Of a stretch of DNA of 49,623 nucleotides, positions 23,739-32,010 are shown in pieces (position 1 is the first letter of the stretch; each line of letters starts with the position of its first letter). Origin of the DNA: F1-120-MAGs118 sp013360535 (GTDB lineage Bacteria; Planctomycetota; UBA1135; GCA-002686595); NCBI GenBank assembly GCA_026647215.1, contig JAPKHC010000049.1:1-49623 (forward strand). Reading direction: 5' to 3'. The notes beneath the pieces were generated by a model. It had not been told where the DNA came from, made no database searches, and saw only the letters and a list, made by a program, of their open reading frames with translations. Both the position numbers and the translations under genes were made by a program.

Positions 23739-24404
23739 GTGCCCCCCGCGTTCCGTCTTCCCGCGTCCTGGTCGAGCGAGCTCGGCCCCGAGCTCGAGCA
23801 GCCGTACTTCAAGGCGCTCGAACGTTTCGTCGCCAGCGAGCGTGCGCGCGGCCCCGTGTTTCCGGCGCAAGAGGACGTGCTCGCGGCTTTCGAGCGCACG
23901 CCGCTCGAGCGAGTGCGCGCGGTGCTGCTCGGACAGGATCCCTACCACGGCGAGGGGCAGGCCCACGGGTTGTGCTTCAGCGTGCGCCGGGGCGTGACGC
24001 CGCCGCCTTCGCTGCGCAACGTGTTCAAGGAACTGGAGAGCGACGTCGGCGTCGTTCGCCCCGACCACGGCAATCTCGAGCGCTGGGCCGAGCAGGGCGT
24101 ACTGCTGCTCAACACCGTGCTGACGGTGCGCTCCGGCGAGCCCGGCTCGCATGCGGGGCGCGGCTGGGAGACCTTCACCGACGCCGCGATCCGCGCCGTC
24201 GCGCGCCGCGAGCACGTCGTGTTCCTGCTGTGGGGCAACCACGCGCGCAAGAAGGCCGAGCTCCTGCCCGAGCGCCACACGCGCCTGGAGACCGCGCACC
24301 CCTCCCCGCTCTCCGCGCGCCGCTTCCTCGGCTCGAAGCCCTTCTCGCAGGCCAATGCCGCCCTCGCCGCCAATGGACAGGGCCGCATCGACTGGTCGCT
24401 CTGA
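23739..24404 (+). CDS. ung: Uracil-DNA glycosylase, family 1
   Basis: 221 residues, the usual length. It excises uracil from DNA as the first step of base-excision repair. Motif A is GQDPYHGEGQAHGLCFS with the catalytic Asp67, and motif B is HPSPLSA with His187; both match family 1. The GTG start is chosen from the upstream -10 spacing and because it gives the normal N-terminus. The methyltransferase gene follows 15 nt after the stop codon and is probably co-transcribed. Confidence 0.94.
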   Translation: MPPAFRLPASWSSELGPELEQPYFKALERFVASERARGPVFPAQEDVLAAFERTPLERVRAVLLGQDPYHGEGQAHGLCFSVRRGVTPPPSLRNVFKELESDVGVVRPDHGNLERWAEQGVLLLNTVLTVRSGEPGSHAGRGWETFTDAAIRAVARREHVVFLLWGNHARKKAELLPERHTRLETAHPSPLSARRFLGSKPFSQANAALAANGQGRIDWSL

Positions 24405-24419
24405 CGCGCGTTTTCCCCG

Positions 24420-25253
24420 ATGAATCCGCCCTTTCCCCCGCTCGCCTGCAGCGTGCGCGCCTGCGCCGAGCCGCTCGCGCGCGACGGGGCGCGCTGGCTG
24501 TGCACGAAGGGCCACAGCTTCGATGTCGCGCGCTCGGGTTACCTGAGTCTCTTGCAGCCGCAGGACCGGCGCTCGCTCGAGGCCGGCGACCCGCGCGAGA
24601 CCGTCGACGCCCGGCGGGCGCTGCTCGACGGAGGCTTCGGCGACGCGCTCACGCGCGCGCTGCTCGAGCTCGCGCACCGCTGGGGCGTGCGCCGCGAGAG
24701 CGTCGCGCTCGAGCTCGGCTGCGGCGAAGGCCACTTCCTCGCGGCGCTGGCAACGGAGTTCGAGGCGAGTGCGCTGGGGATCGACCTGTCGCCGCACGCC
24801 GTCGAGCGCTGCGCTCGCCGCCATCCGCAGCACTTCTGGCTCGTCGCCAACGCCGACCGACGCCTGCCGCTGCTCGCCGGTTCGATCGACGTCGCGCTCT
24901 CGATCGACGGCCGCCGTCCGCGCGACGAGCTCGCGCGTGTGCTCGCGCCCGGTGGCCGCCTGCTCGTCGCCGTGCCCGCGCCCGACGATCTTGCGGAGCT
25001 GCGCGGCGAAGTGCTGCCTCAATCGAGCGAGCTCGACCGCGTGCCGCGGGTGCTCGCGGAACTGGGCGAACGGTTCGAGCTGCTCGGCCGCTCCAGCGCG
25101 CGCCAACGCTCGCTCCTCGACCGCACGGGCCTCGCCCGGCTCGCGCTCGCGACCTACCGTTGCGCCCGCCAGCGCGAGCGGGAGCGGCTCGAGCGTCTCG
25201 ACACGCTCGAAGTCACGTCGAGCCACGACCTGCTCGCGTTCGCCGTGCGCTGA
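24420..25253 (+). CDS. RlmA-like rRNA (guanine-N1) methyltransferase
   Basis: 277 residues. The N-terminus has a zinc-ribbon-like pattern, C-x4-C...WLC-x3-H, followed by SFDVARSGYLSLL, as in RlmA/RrmA enzymes that methylate a guanine in helix 35 of 23S rRNA. A Rossmann-type SAM domain follows, with motif I LELGCGEGHFL near 100 and the acidic ALGIDLS. The usual motif IV is represented by VALSIDGRRPRDELARVL. It follows ung closely, with no promoter between. Exact substrate (G745, G748 or another base) cannot be told from sequence. Confidence 0.8.
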   Translation: MNPPFPPLACSVRACAEPLARDGARWLCTKGHSFDVARSGYLSLLQPQDRRSLEAGDPRETVDARRALLDGGFGDALTRALLELAHRWGVRRESVALELGCGEGHFLAALATEFEASALGIDLSPHAVERCARRHPQHFWLVANADRRLPLLAGSIDVALSIDGRRPRDELARVLAPGGRLLVAVPAPDDLAELRGEVLPQSSELDRVPRVLAELGERFELLGRSSARQRSLLDRTGLARLALATYRCARQRERERLERLDTLEVTSSHDLLAFAVR

Positions 25254-25401
25254 AAGTCCGGCCAAAGGGCCAAAATCCGCCGCGAAAGGCGCGTGGCTCT
25301 GGCAATCGCCGCCGCGGAGGCGAAACTCTCCCGCACGCTGTCCTCCCGCTCGCTCGGCGCCGGGGACGAAGCGCTCCCTTGTCGCCAGAGGCCCCTCGCC
25401 C

Positions 25402-25825
25402 GTGAAGATCCAGGAACATTCCGTCGTCTCGATCGACTACACGCTGACCAACGCCGAGGGCGAGATCCTCGACACCTCCAACGGCGACGAGCCGCTGACC
25501 TACATCCACGGTGTCGGCGGCCTGATCCCCGGCCTCGAGGCGGAGCTCGAAGGCAAGGGCGTCGGCTCGGCCTTCAAGGTCAAGATCGCCCCCGAGGATG
25601 CCTACGGCCTGCGCGACGAGCGCAAGGTCGCGCGAGCGTGGCCCCGAAGGCGTCGAGGTCGTGACCGTCGTCGAAGTGACCGACGATGCGGTGATGCTCG
25701 ACGGCAACCACCCGCTCGCGGGTGTCGAGCTGCACTTCGACGTCACCGTGGTCGCGGTGCGCGCGGCGACGGCCGAGGAGCTCGAGCACGGCCACGTGCA
25801 CGGCCCCGGCGGCCACCACCACTAG
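25402..25825 (+). pseudogene. slyD: SlyD-like FKBP peptidyl-prolyl isomerase, broken by an out-of-frame deletion
   Basis: The 5' part, from a GTG at 25402, encodes VKIQEHSVVSIDYTLTNAEG...YIHGVGGLIPGLE...APEDAYG, the N-terminal half of a SlyD-type FKBP. After ...RDERKVA the frame continues as arginine-rich nonsense, while another frame resumes the family with RGPEGVEVVTVVEV...GNHPLAGVELHFDV and the metal-binding tail HGHVHGPGGHHH to a TAG at 25823-25825. Compared with the family, roughly 20 residues of the insert-in-flap region are missing as well, so this is more than a single-base error. The tail is convergent with the hemerythrin gene, 6 bp away. Confidence 0.75.
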
Positions 25826-25831
25826 TCGTTC

Positions 25832-26389
25832 TCAGGCGCGCGGCAGCTCGAGGTGCAGCCGCGCGGCCACGGACTCGAGACCGGCCCACGCGGTCTCGAG
25901 CTCGTCGACGCCGTACTCGAACTCGATCGCGACGACGCGCGCACACAGGCGACGCTGCTCGCTGGGTTCGAGCAGCTCGTCCGCCAACGGCAACAACACG
26001 GTGTCCTCGACGTCCGCGTGCTCGGCTTGGGCGCGGCAGTACTCCTGCGCCAGCAGCGCGAAGAAGCGCGAGCCGCGCTCGCCGTAGGCATCGGCCATCG
26101 CACGCTGCAGTTTCGCGAGGACCGTGCGCTCCGCGTCGTGGTCGCAGACCAGCCCGCACACGCGCTCGTTGAGCTGCTGGGTGCGCAGCAGCGCCGGGAA
26201 GAGCACTCGCTCTTCCTTGTCCTGGTGCATGCGATCGACGGCGAGATCGAGGTAACGCAGCACGTCGAGCGCATCCCGACGCGCGAGCGGCCGTCCACCG
26301 AGCACTTCTTCGGCCAGCACGTTGAGGCAAGTCACCGCGAGTCGGACACGCTCGTGCTCCGCGCGCAGGTGCTGGGTGATCGAGTTCAT
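25832..26389 (-). CDS. Hemerythrin-domain protein
   Basis: 185 residues from the ATG at 26389, which has GAGGA 7 nt before it; the open frame continues upstream without support. The protein is all-helical with the hemerythrin-like iron ligands: an early H in QHLRAEH, the H-x3-E motif in MHQDKEERVLFPAL, a central H in CDHDAERTVL and the H-x4-D type motif in HADVEDTVLLPLAD. Such di-iron bundles bind oxygen or sense redox state, or repair iron-sulfur proteins. The B12-binding gene lies 112 nt upstream on the same strand. A signalling partner is possible but unproven. Confidence 0.85.
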   Translation of the reverse strand: MNSITQHLRAEHERVRLAVTCLNVLAEEVLGGRPLARRDALDVLRYLDLAVDRMHQDKEERVLFPALLRTQQLNERVCGLVCDHDAERTVLAKLQRAMADAYGERGSRFFALLAQEYCRAQAEHADVEDTVLLPLADELLEPSEQRRLCARVVAIEFEYGVDELETAWAGLESVAARLHLELPRA

Positions 26390-26501
26390 GGTTCCGTCCT
26401 CAGGGTGGCCACGATGGCGCTGCCGCGATCCTCGATCCGCGCCCACAGGCCGAACATACGCACGAGAACGGTGCGCGCGCCGGTGATCGTGCGGGTCGGG
26501 C

Positions 26502-27569
26502 CTACGCAGTTGCGGTCAGCCGGCGTGCCAGCGCCAGCGCCTCGCCAGCGTCGCGAGCCCGCGCGCTCGCCCCCAGCCGCTCGGCGAGGCCGGGCACGAG
26601 ATCGAACGGTCGCCCACCGACGATCACGGGCAGGGTCGCCGTCGCGGGTTCGGCGCGCAGGCGCTCGAGCATCGCCGCCGCGCCGCGCACGTGGATCGCG
26701 AGCTTGGCGCCGAGCAGCACGAGGTCGACCTCGAAGTCGGCGGCCGCGTGCGCAGCCTCCTCGGCCGGAGTGCTCGCACCGAGGAACACGGGGTCGAAGC
26801 CGGCGAGATCGAATCGATCGACGAGCACGCGCAGGCCGATGTCGTGCAGGTCGCCGCTGGCGCCCGTGACGAGCACGCGGCGACCGACGCGCGGCGTGCG
26901 CGGCATGTGGAGCGCGAGCGCCGAGAGCACCTGCTCGGAAGTGCGCGAGACCAGATGCTCCTCGACGATCGAGAGCTCTCCCGCGTGCCACAGGCGGCCG
27001 AGCTCGACCTGCACGCGTCCGATCACCTCTTGCTGCAGCGTGCCGAGGTCCATGCCGCCACGGGCCGCGCCGAGGATCAGGTTGAGCGCATCGAGCCGCC
27101 GGCCTTCGAGCGCGGCCAGCAGGTACGTGCGCGCGAGCTCGAGCGTGGGGCCTTCCCCTTGCAGGGCGGACGTCGACTCCGCAACGGGCCGGGTCGCAGC
27201 CTCCCGCGCGCGTGCGAGCACCGCGACGACCGCAGGAAGCGCGTGACCGGGCAGCCGCGACTCGAGCTCGCGCTCGAGCGCGTCGAGGCAGTCGAGGACG
27301 AGCTGCACCGGCACGTCGCGCGTGCGGAAGGCCGTCGCGAGCCACTCGACATGGTCGACGAACAGCGCGGGCGCATCGAACTGCAGCGCGACCGAGAGGT
27401 GCTCGTAGAGCCCCTCGAAATGCAGCGCGACGTCGCGGATTCCAACCCGCTCGAGCCCGCTCGTCACCGTCGCGCCGCGTTCGCGCAGGCGCGCGCCCGT
27501 GGAGGCGGCCCAGGCCCGCCGCGTGGCGTCGATCAGGGCTGCGGCGAACGGTCCACCCGAGCTCGTCAT
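26502..27569 (-). CDS. Cobalamin-binding sensor-like protein (CarH-type B12 domain, no DNA-binding domain)
   Basis: 355 residues from the ATG at 27569. The C-terminal half has the B12 helical cap and Rossmann domain: W194-x9-E204-H205 as in CarH photoreceptors, then D240-x-H242-x-x-G245 (the lower-ligand histidine), LGASTP and VIVGG. The N-terminal 150 residues are helical (FEGLYEHLSVALQFDAPALF and nearby) and do not resemble the MerR helix-turn-helix of CarH; I do not recognise this part. It probably binds adenosyl- or methylcobalamin in the cytoplasm and may signal light or cofactor state through a partner. It is divergent from the pseudouridine synthase; hemerythrin follows downstream. Confidence 0.8.
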   Translation of the reverse strand: MTSSGGPFAAALIDATRRAWAASTGARLRERGATVTSGLERVGIRDVALHFEGLYEHLSVALQFDAPALFVDHVEWLATAFRTRDVPVQLVLDCLDALERELESRLPGHALPAVVAVLARAREAATRPVAESTSALQGEGPTLELARTYLLAALEGRRLDALNLILGAARGGMDLGTLQQEVIGRVQVELGRLWHAGELSIVEEHLVSRTSEQVLSALALHMPRTPRVGRRVLVTGASGDLHDIGLRVLVDRFDLAGFDPVFLGASTPAEEAAHAAADFEVDLVLLGAKLAIHVRGAAAMLERLRAEPATATLPVIVGGRPFDLVPGLAERLGASARARDAGEALALARRLTATA

Positions 27570-27578
27570 GCGGCCGGA

Positions 27579-27584
27579 ATGGTA
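27579..27584 (-). promoter_or_regulatory. -10 box TACCAT, 9 nt before the B12-protein start
   Basis: Minus strand: GC-TACCAT-tccggccgc-ATG. It faces the divergent TACTCT box 27 bp away. Confidence 0.45.
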
Positions 27585-27611
27585 GCGGCGCTGCCCGCGC
27601 CTGTCTCGCGC

Positions 27612-27617
27612 TACTCT
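27612..27617 (+). promoter_or_regulatory. -10 box TACTCT, 9 nt before the pseudouridine synthase start
   Basis: GC-TACTCT-cttgcgccc-ATG, with no ribosome-binding site. The whole divergent promoter region is only 57 bp. Confidence 0.45.
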
Positions 27618-27626
27618 CTTGCGCCC

Positions 27627-28466
27627 ATGGCCGAGCACCTGACCGTCCTGGAGCCGATGCGGCTCGTCGAGTTCCTGCGCACCGCCCTGCCGGGCTGGAA
27701 GCGCTCGACGCTGGAACAACGCGTGCGCGCCGGGGCCGTCACCGTCAACGGAACCGTCGTGCGCCGCAACGACCCGGTCGCTGCGGGCGATGTGGTCGAA
27801 GTCGCGGGCCATGTCGCCGTCGAGAAGCCCGCTCCGGCCGGAATCGTCGTGCTGCACGAGGACGACCTGCTCGTCGCGATCTCGAAGCCCGCGGGGTTGC
27901 TCTCCGTCTCGACCGAGGCCGAGCGCGAGGAGACGGCGCTCGCACGCCTGCGCGAGCACCTTTCGCGACCCGGTCGCCCCGCGCGCCTGTGGCCCGTGCA
28001 CCGCCTCGACCGCGAGACCTCGGGCATCCTGCTGTTCGCGCGCACACGCGAGGCGCAGGAGATGGTGCAGGCGCGCTGGAGCGAGGCACGCAAGTCGTAC
28101 CTCGCGTGGTGCGACGGGATCCCGCAGCCGGCCGAAGGCGCGATCGACCAGCCGCTGTGGGAGGACGGTGCGCTGTTCGTGCACGTCGGCGAGCGCGAGG
28201 GTGCACGCGAGGCTCGCACGTTCTACCGCACGCTCGAGGTGCGCGGCCCGCGCGCGCTGCTCGAGCTCGAGCTCGACACCGGCCGCCGCCACCAGATCCG
28301 CGCGCACCTCGCGTGGCTGGGCTGCCCGATCGTCGGCGACCCGCGCTACGGCAAGCCCGGCAAGCGCATGGCGCTGCACGCCTTCCGGCTCGAGCTCCCC
28401 CATCCGGGCACGGGCGAGCTCATCCGCTTCGAGGCGCCGCCTCCGCCGGCCTTCGATCGCGCCTAG
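27627..28466 (+). CDS. RluA-family pseudouridine synthase
   Basis: 279 residues. An S4 RNA-binding domain (about 12-65) precedes the pseudouridine synthase domain, which has the catalytic HRLDRETSG with Asp128 and the later 'GRRHQIRAHLAWLGCPIVGD'. It isomerises uridine to pseudouridine in rRNA or tRNA; the exact site cannot be read from sequence. The ATG at 27627 follows a TACTCT box at 9 nt, although the frame is open far upstream. The SET-domain gene follows after 36 nt with its own box. Confidence 0.9.
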   Translation: MAEHLTVLEPMRLVEFLRTALPGWKRSTLEQRVRAGAVTVNGTVVRRNDPVAAGDVVEVAGHVAVEKPAPAGIVVLHEDDLLVAISKPAGLLSVSTEAEREETALARLREHLSRPGRPARLWPVHRLDRETSGILLFARTREAQEMVQARWSEARKSYLAWCDGIPQPAEGAIDQPLWEDGALFVHVGEREGAREARTFYRTLEVRGPRALLELELDTGRRHQIRAHLAWLGCPIVGDPRYGKPGKRMALHAFRLELPHPGTGELIRFEAPPPPAFDRA

Positions 28467-28473
28467 CCAGCGC

Positions 28474-28479
28474 TACCCT
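28474..28479 (+). promoter_or_regulatory. -10 box TACCCT upstream of the SET-domain gene
   Basis: GC-TACCCT with 23 nt to the ATG. The gap is longer than at the leaderless genes, leaving a leader of about 15 nt without a clear ribosome-binding site. Confidence 0.35.
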
Positions 28480-28502
28480 CCGTCGCCACAATCTCGCGCC
28501 GC

Positions 28503-28931
28503 ATGAACCCGTCGCTCGCCCGCCTCTCGACCACGTCGCCCGTCACGACCGCTCCGTCCGCGCTCGCCATCCACGCCTTCCCCGGTCGCGGCCGCGGCGT
28601 CGTCGCCACGCGCGCGATCGCCAAGGGCGAGCGCCTCGAGCGTGCGCCGGTGATCGTGCTGACGAGCGCGGAACTCGAGCGCATCCAAGGCACGCTGCTC
28701 GCGCGCTACTACTTCGAATGGGGCCCCGACGACGAGCAGGGTGCGATCGCGCTCGGCTTCGGCTCGCTCTACAACCACGCCTACGACGCCAACGCCGAGT
28801 ACGAGTTCCGCGAGGACCAGCTCGCGATCGACTACTTCGCGCTGCGCGACATCGCCGCCGGCGAGGAGATCACGATCAACTACAACAACACCGGCGAGCT
28901 CGCGCACACGCCGCTGTCGTTCGGTTCCTGA
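28503..28931 (+). CDS. SET-domain protein
   Basis: 142 residues, nearly all one SET domain. It starts with AIHAFPGRGRGVVATRAIAKGE, has the core GSLYNHAYDANAEY (the N-H-x-x-x-x-N cofactor motif) and ends with the AGEEITINYN segment that supplies the catalytic tyrosine. SET proteins transfer methyl groups from SAM to lysines. Small stand-alone bacterial members are common and their targets are mostly unknown. There are no pre- or post-SET cysteines. It is downstream of the pseudouridine synthase and probably partly co-transcribed. Confidence 0.85.
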   Translation: MNPSLARLSTTSPVTTAPSALAIHAFPGRGRGVVATRAIAKGERLERAPVIVLTSAELERIQGTLLARYYFEWGPDDEQGAIALGFGSLYNHAYDANAEYEFREDQLAIDYFALRDIAAGEEITINYNNTGELAHTPLSFGS

Positions 28932-29132
28932 ACGCGAGCGCAGGGTCGCGTCAAGGACGCGAGAAGCCTTCTCGTTCGCTTGTCGCGCGCGAACGATCAC
29001 GCGCGCTGCGCGCCGCGCATTCACGGACGCTTTCCTGTCCATGCGCGTTCGTCTTGTCCGAGCCTGAGTGAAGTCCGGCCCCTGCGAAGCGCGAGCTCTC
29101 GTTTCGCTCGCGCCGCCCAAGTTGCCCGGCCC

Positions 29133-29145
29133 GCGGAATTTCCGC
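29133..29145 (+). promoter_or_regulatory. Inverted repeat GCGGAA-T-TTCCGC before the PhoX gene
   Basis: A perfect 6-bp inverted repeat around one T, 19 nt before the start. It could be an operator or leader hairpin; it does not look like a Pho box. Confidence 0.25.
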
Positions 29146-29164
29146 CAACACTCAGGATCTACCC

Positions 29165-31105
29165 ATGCTCGACGAGAATCCCGACGGTTCCAATCCCTCC
29201 AGCAACCCGCACCTCTCGGACCTGATCGACCGGCGGCCGGACCGGCGAGCCTTGCTCGGTGGCGCGCTCGGCGTCGCGGCCGCCCAGTTTCTCGGAGGTT
29301 CGATCCTCGCGCGCCGCGCCGGCGCCGCCCCGAGCGCGACGTCGCTCGCCGCGAGCACGCTGCTCGGCTTCGCCGAAGTGCCGCCGAGCGCGGCCGACAC
29401 CCTCGTGGTCCCGCCGGGCTACACGTGGGACGTGCTGCTGCCTTGGGGCACTCCTCTGTTCTCTTCGGTCGCCGCTTTCCAGACGGACGCGTCCAACAAC
29501 TCGGCCGATCAGGAAGGTCAGGTGGGCTTCAACCACGACGGCCTGCACTACTTCCCGCTCGGCACGGGGCCGGCTGCCAACGACCGCGGCCTGCTCGCGA
29601 TGAACCACGAGTACACCGACGCGAGCCAGATCTACACCGCGGCCCAAGGCTCGGCCATCACCAACGATGCCGCGGGCGCGGAGAAGGTCGCCAAGGCGCT
29701 CGCCGGACACGGAGTGACGATCGCCGAGGTGACTCGCGGGCCGCTCGGCCAGTGGACGCACGTCGTCGACTCGCCCTACAACCGCCGCATCACGGGCACG
29801 ACGCCGATGGCCTTCGTCGGGCCGGTCGACGCCTCCCACCCGCTGCTGCAGTCGGCGCTCGTCGCCCAGCCGCTGGGCACGCTCAACAACTGCGCGCACG
29901 GCTTCACGCCGTGGGGCACGTACCTGACCTGCGAGGAGAACTGGAACGGCTACTTCGGGACCGCCGCCGCCGGCTGGGTGGCGACGCCGCTCGAGGCGCG
30001 CTACGGCCTGACCAAGACGGGCTTCGGCTACAACTGGCACGTCGCGTCGCCGCGTTTCGATCTCGACCTCAACCGCAACGAGCCCAACCGCTTCGGCTGG
30101 GTGGTCGAGGTGGACCCGCACAACCCCGACTCGGTCCCGACCAAGCGCACGTGGCTCGGCCGCTTCAAGCACGAAGGCGCCACGGTCACCGTCTCCAACG
30201 GCCGCGCCTGCGTCTACAGCGGTGACGACGAGAACGGCGAGTACCTCTACAAGTTCGTGAGCCGCAGCCCGTGGCCGGACATGGTGGCGCAGGGCCGGAG
30301 CCCGCTCGACAGCGGCATGCTGTACGTCGCGCGCTTCAACGCCGACGGCACCGGCCGCTGGATCCCGCTCCAGTGGAACCGCGGTCCGCTCACGCCGGCC
30401 AACGGCTGGATCGATCAGGCCGATGTCCTGATCCGCACGCGCCAGGCAGCGGATGCGGTCGGCGCCACGCGCCTGCACAGGCCCGAGTGGGTCACCGAAA
30501 ACCCGCTCACGCAGGACATCTTCGTGACGCTGACCAACGGGTCGGGCAACAACTCCGTCGTCAACAGCAACCGCGACCCCAACCCTTACGGCCACATCGT
30601 CAAGCTGCGCGAGCCCTTCGGCGACCACACGCGCGTCAACTTCACGTGGAGCGTGTTCCTGATCGCCGGTGACTCGCAGTACGACCCGACCGTGCCCGCG
30701 ACCCAGTCGCTGTTCGGTTCGCCCGACGGCATCTGGTGCGATCCCCAGGGGCGGCTTTGGATCCAGACCGACATCTCCAACTCGTCGCAGAACCGCGCGG
30801 ACCGCGGCTACGACCGCATCGGCAACAACCAGATGCTGGCGGCCGACCCCGCGACGGGCGAGCTGAAGCGCTTCCTCACCGGCCCGCGCGGCTGCGAGGT
30901 CACCGGCGTCATCACGACTCCCGACCAGCGCACGATGTTCGTCAACATCCAGCACCCCGGCGAGTCGACGAGCTACTGGAACGGCCTCAACGGCACGCCC
31001 AGCACCACCAACCCGTCGACCGTGAGCTCGTGGCCCTTCGGCGGCCGTCCGCGCCCGACCACGGTCGTCGTGCGCAAGCTCGATGGTGGCGTGATCGGCA
31101 CCTGA
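29165..31105 (+). CDS. PhoX-family alkaline phosphatase (DUF839), Tat-exported
   Basis: 646 residues, typical for PhoX. The N-terminus has the twin-arginine motif D-R27-R28-A-L-L followed by a hydrophobic segment, so the folded, cofactor-loaded enzyme would be exported by Tat. The body is a beta-propeller with stretches typical of the family: LLAMNHEYTD, NNCAHGFTPWGTYLTCEENW, CVYSGDDENGEYLYKF, and GCEVTGVITTPDQRTMFVNIQHPGE near the end. PhoX enzymes hydrolyse phosphate monoesters using calcium and iron. AGGAT lies 7 nt before the ATG. The 233 bp upstream hold no gene. Confidence 0.88.
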   Translation: MLDENPDGSNPSSNPHLSDLIDRRPDRRALLGGALGVAAAQFLGGSILARRAGAAPSATSLAASTLLGFAEVPPSAADTLVVPPGYTWDVLLPWGTPLFSSVAAFQTDASNNSADQEGQVGFNHDGLHYFPLGTGPAANDRGLLAMNHEYTDASQIYTAAQGSAITNDAAGAEKVAKALAGHGVTIAEVTRGPLGQWTHVVDSPYNRRITGTTPMAFVGPVDASHPLLQSALVAQPLGTLNNCAHGFTPWGTYLTCEENWNGYFGTAAAGWVATPLEARYGLTKTGFGYNWHVASPRFDLDLNRNEPNRFGWVVEVDPHNPDSVPTKRTWLGRFKHEGATVTVSNGRACVYSGDDENGEYLYKFVSRSPWPDMVAQGRSPLDSGMLYVARFNADGTGRWIPLQWNRGPLTPANGWIDQADVLIRTRQAADAVGATRLHRPEWVTENPLTQDIFVTLTNGSGNNSVVNSNRDPNPYGHIVKLREPFGDHTRVNFTWSVFLIAGDSQYDPTVPATQSLFGSPDGIWCDPQGRLWIQTDISNSSQNRADRGYDRIGNNQMLAADPATGELKRFLTGPRGCEVTGVITTPDQRTMFVNIQHPGESTSYWNGLNGTPSTTNPSTVSSWPFGGRPRPTTVVVRKLDGGVIGT

Positions 31106-31123
31106 GACGAACGGGTCGTTCTC

Positions 31124-31160
31124 GACGCTCCCGCTCCGGCCCGTCCGGTGCGGGAGCGTC
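31124..31160. terminator. Strong hairpin between PhoX and convergent yebC
   Basis: GACGCTCCCGC...GCGGGAGCGTC, a perfect 11-bp stem with a 15-nt loop, 18 nt after the PhoX stop and 41 nt from the yebC stop. It probably serves both convergent genes. No long T-tract. Confidence 0.55.
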
Positions 31161-31201
31161 GGTCTCTGTGGGGAACGCGCGGGTCCGGCACCCGCAGGCG
31201 C

Positions 31202-31912
31202 TCACGCGAGCGCCGTGTAGATGCGGTGGCAGTCGTCGTGGTCGTCGATCGCCTCGAGGAACTCCTCGACGGTCGTGCGCGCCTCGGCCGACAGCTCGAC
31301 CTTGTCCTTGGGGCGATAGCCCATCTCGAACGTCGTCACCTTCCAGCCCGCGGCCTTGAGCGCGCGCGCGACGGCATCGAGGTCGGCCGGCTCGGTGAAG
31401 AAGCGTGCGCCGCAGTGGTCCTCCGGCGTGTCCTCGAGCGCCTCGACGTCCTGCGCACCGGCCTCGATCGCCGCGCTCTCGCGGTCGAGCGACGCATCGG
31501 CGTGCGTGGCCTCGATCGTGCCGACGTGGTCGAACAGGAACAGCACCTTCGCGCCGAACTGGCCGTCGCGGAACAGCGAGCGCATGTCGGGCGCCGTGCG
31601 GTTGCGGTTGTCGGTCAGGCACTCGACGATCACCGGCACCTTGTTGGGCGCCATGCCCTCGAACGTGACGAGCTCGAGCTGCGCGCCATCCGCGCCGCCG
31701 CCGCTCGCCTTCTTGATCGCGCGCGTGATCACGTCGTTCGACACCGAGGCCTTGCGCGCGGCCTCGACAGCCACTTCCAGCCGCGCGTTCATCGCCGGGT
31801 CCGGCGCACCGAGCTTGGCGGCGACGGTGATCTCGCGCACGAGCTTGGTCGTGATCTTGGCGCGCTTGTTGGCGTTGATCTCGCGCTTCTTTTGCAGCCA
31901 CTGGCGGCCCAT
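31202..31912 (-). CDS. yebC: YebC/PmpR-family protein (TACO1-like)
   Basis: 236 residues, the family length. It starts MGRQWLQKKREINANKRAKI, slightly unlike the usual AGHSKW start, then has the NDVITRAIKKASGG and TDNRNRTAPDMRSLF segments and ends in the alternating alpha/beta C-terminal domain. Family members act as transcription regulators or, as recently shown for YebC/TACO1, relieve ribosome stalling at proline runs. The ATG at 31912 has AAGGGA about 7 nt upstream. A TATCAT box lies at 31979-31984, so the mRNA should have a leader of about 60 nt. Confidence 0.93.
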   Translation of the reverse strand: MGRQWLQKKREINANKRAKITTKLVREITVAAKLGAPDPAMNARLEVAVEAARKASVSNDVITRAIKKASGGGADGAQLELVTFEGMAPNKVPVIVECLTDNRNRTAPDMRSLFRDGQFGAKVLFLFDHVGTIEATHADASLDRESAAIEAGAQDVEALEDTPEDHCGARFFTEPADLDAVARALKAAGWKVTTFEMGYRPKDKVELSAEARTTVEEFLEAIDDHDDCHRIYTALA

Positions 31913-31978
31913 CGTGGGTCCCTTCGTCGGTGTGAGGCTTTCGGAGCCGCGCTCGCCGGATGCGAACGCGGGCCGAGA

Positions 31979-31984
31979 ATGATA
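31979..31984 (-). promoter_or_regulatory. -10 box TATCAT upstream of yebC
   Basis: GC-TATCAT on the minus strand, 66 nt before the yebC ATG, which has its own Shine-Dalgarno sequence. The box is shared in style with the leaderless genes but is positioned for a leadered mRNA. Confidence 0.4.
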
Positions 31985-32010
31985 GCCGCGCCGCGCGCGC
32001 TCCGCCTCGC

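Noticed and set aside
25743..26330. A minus-strand ORF of 195 codons overlapping the hemerythrin gene
   Set aside because: It is out of phase with the clear hemerythrin motifs and consists largely of Arg and Ala.
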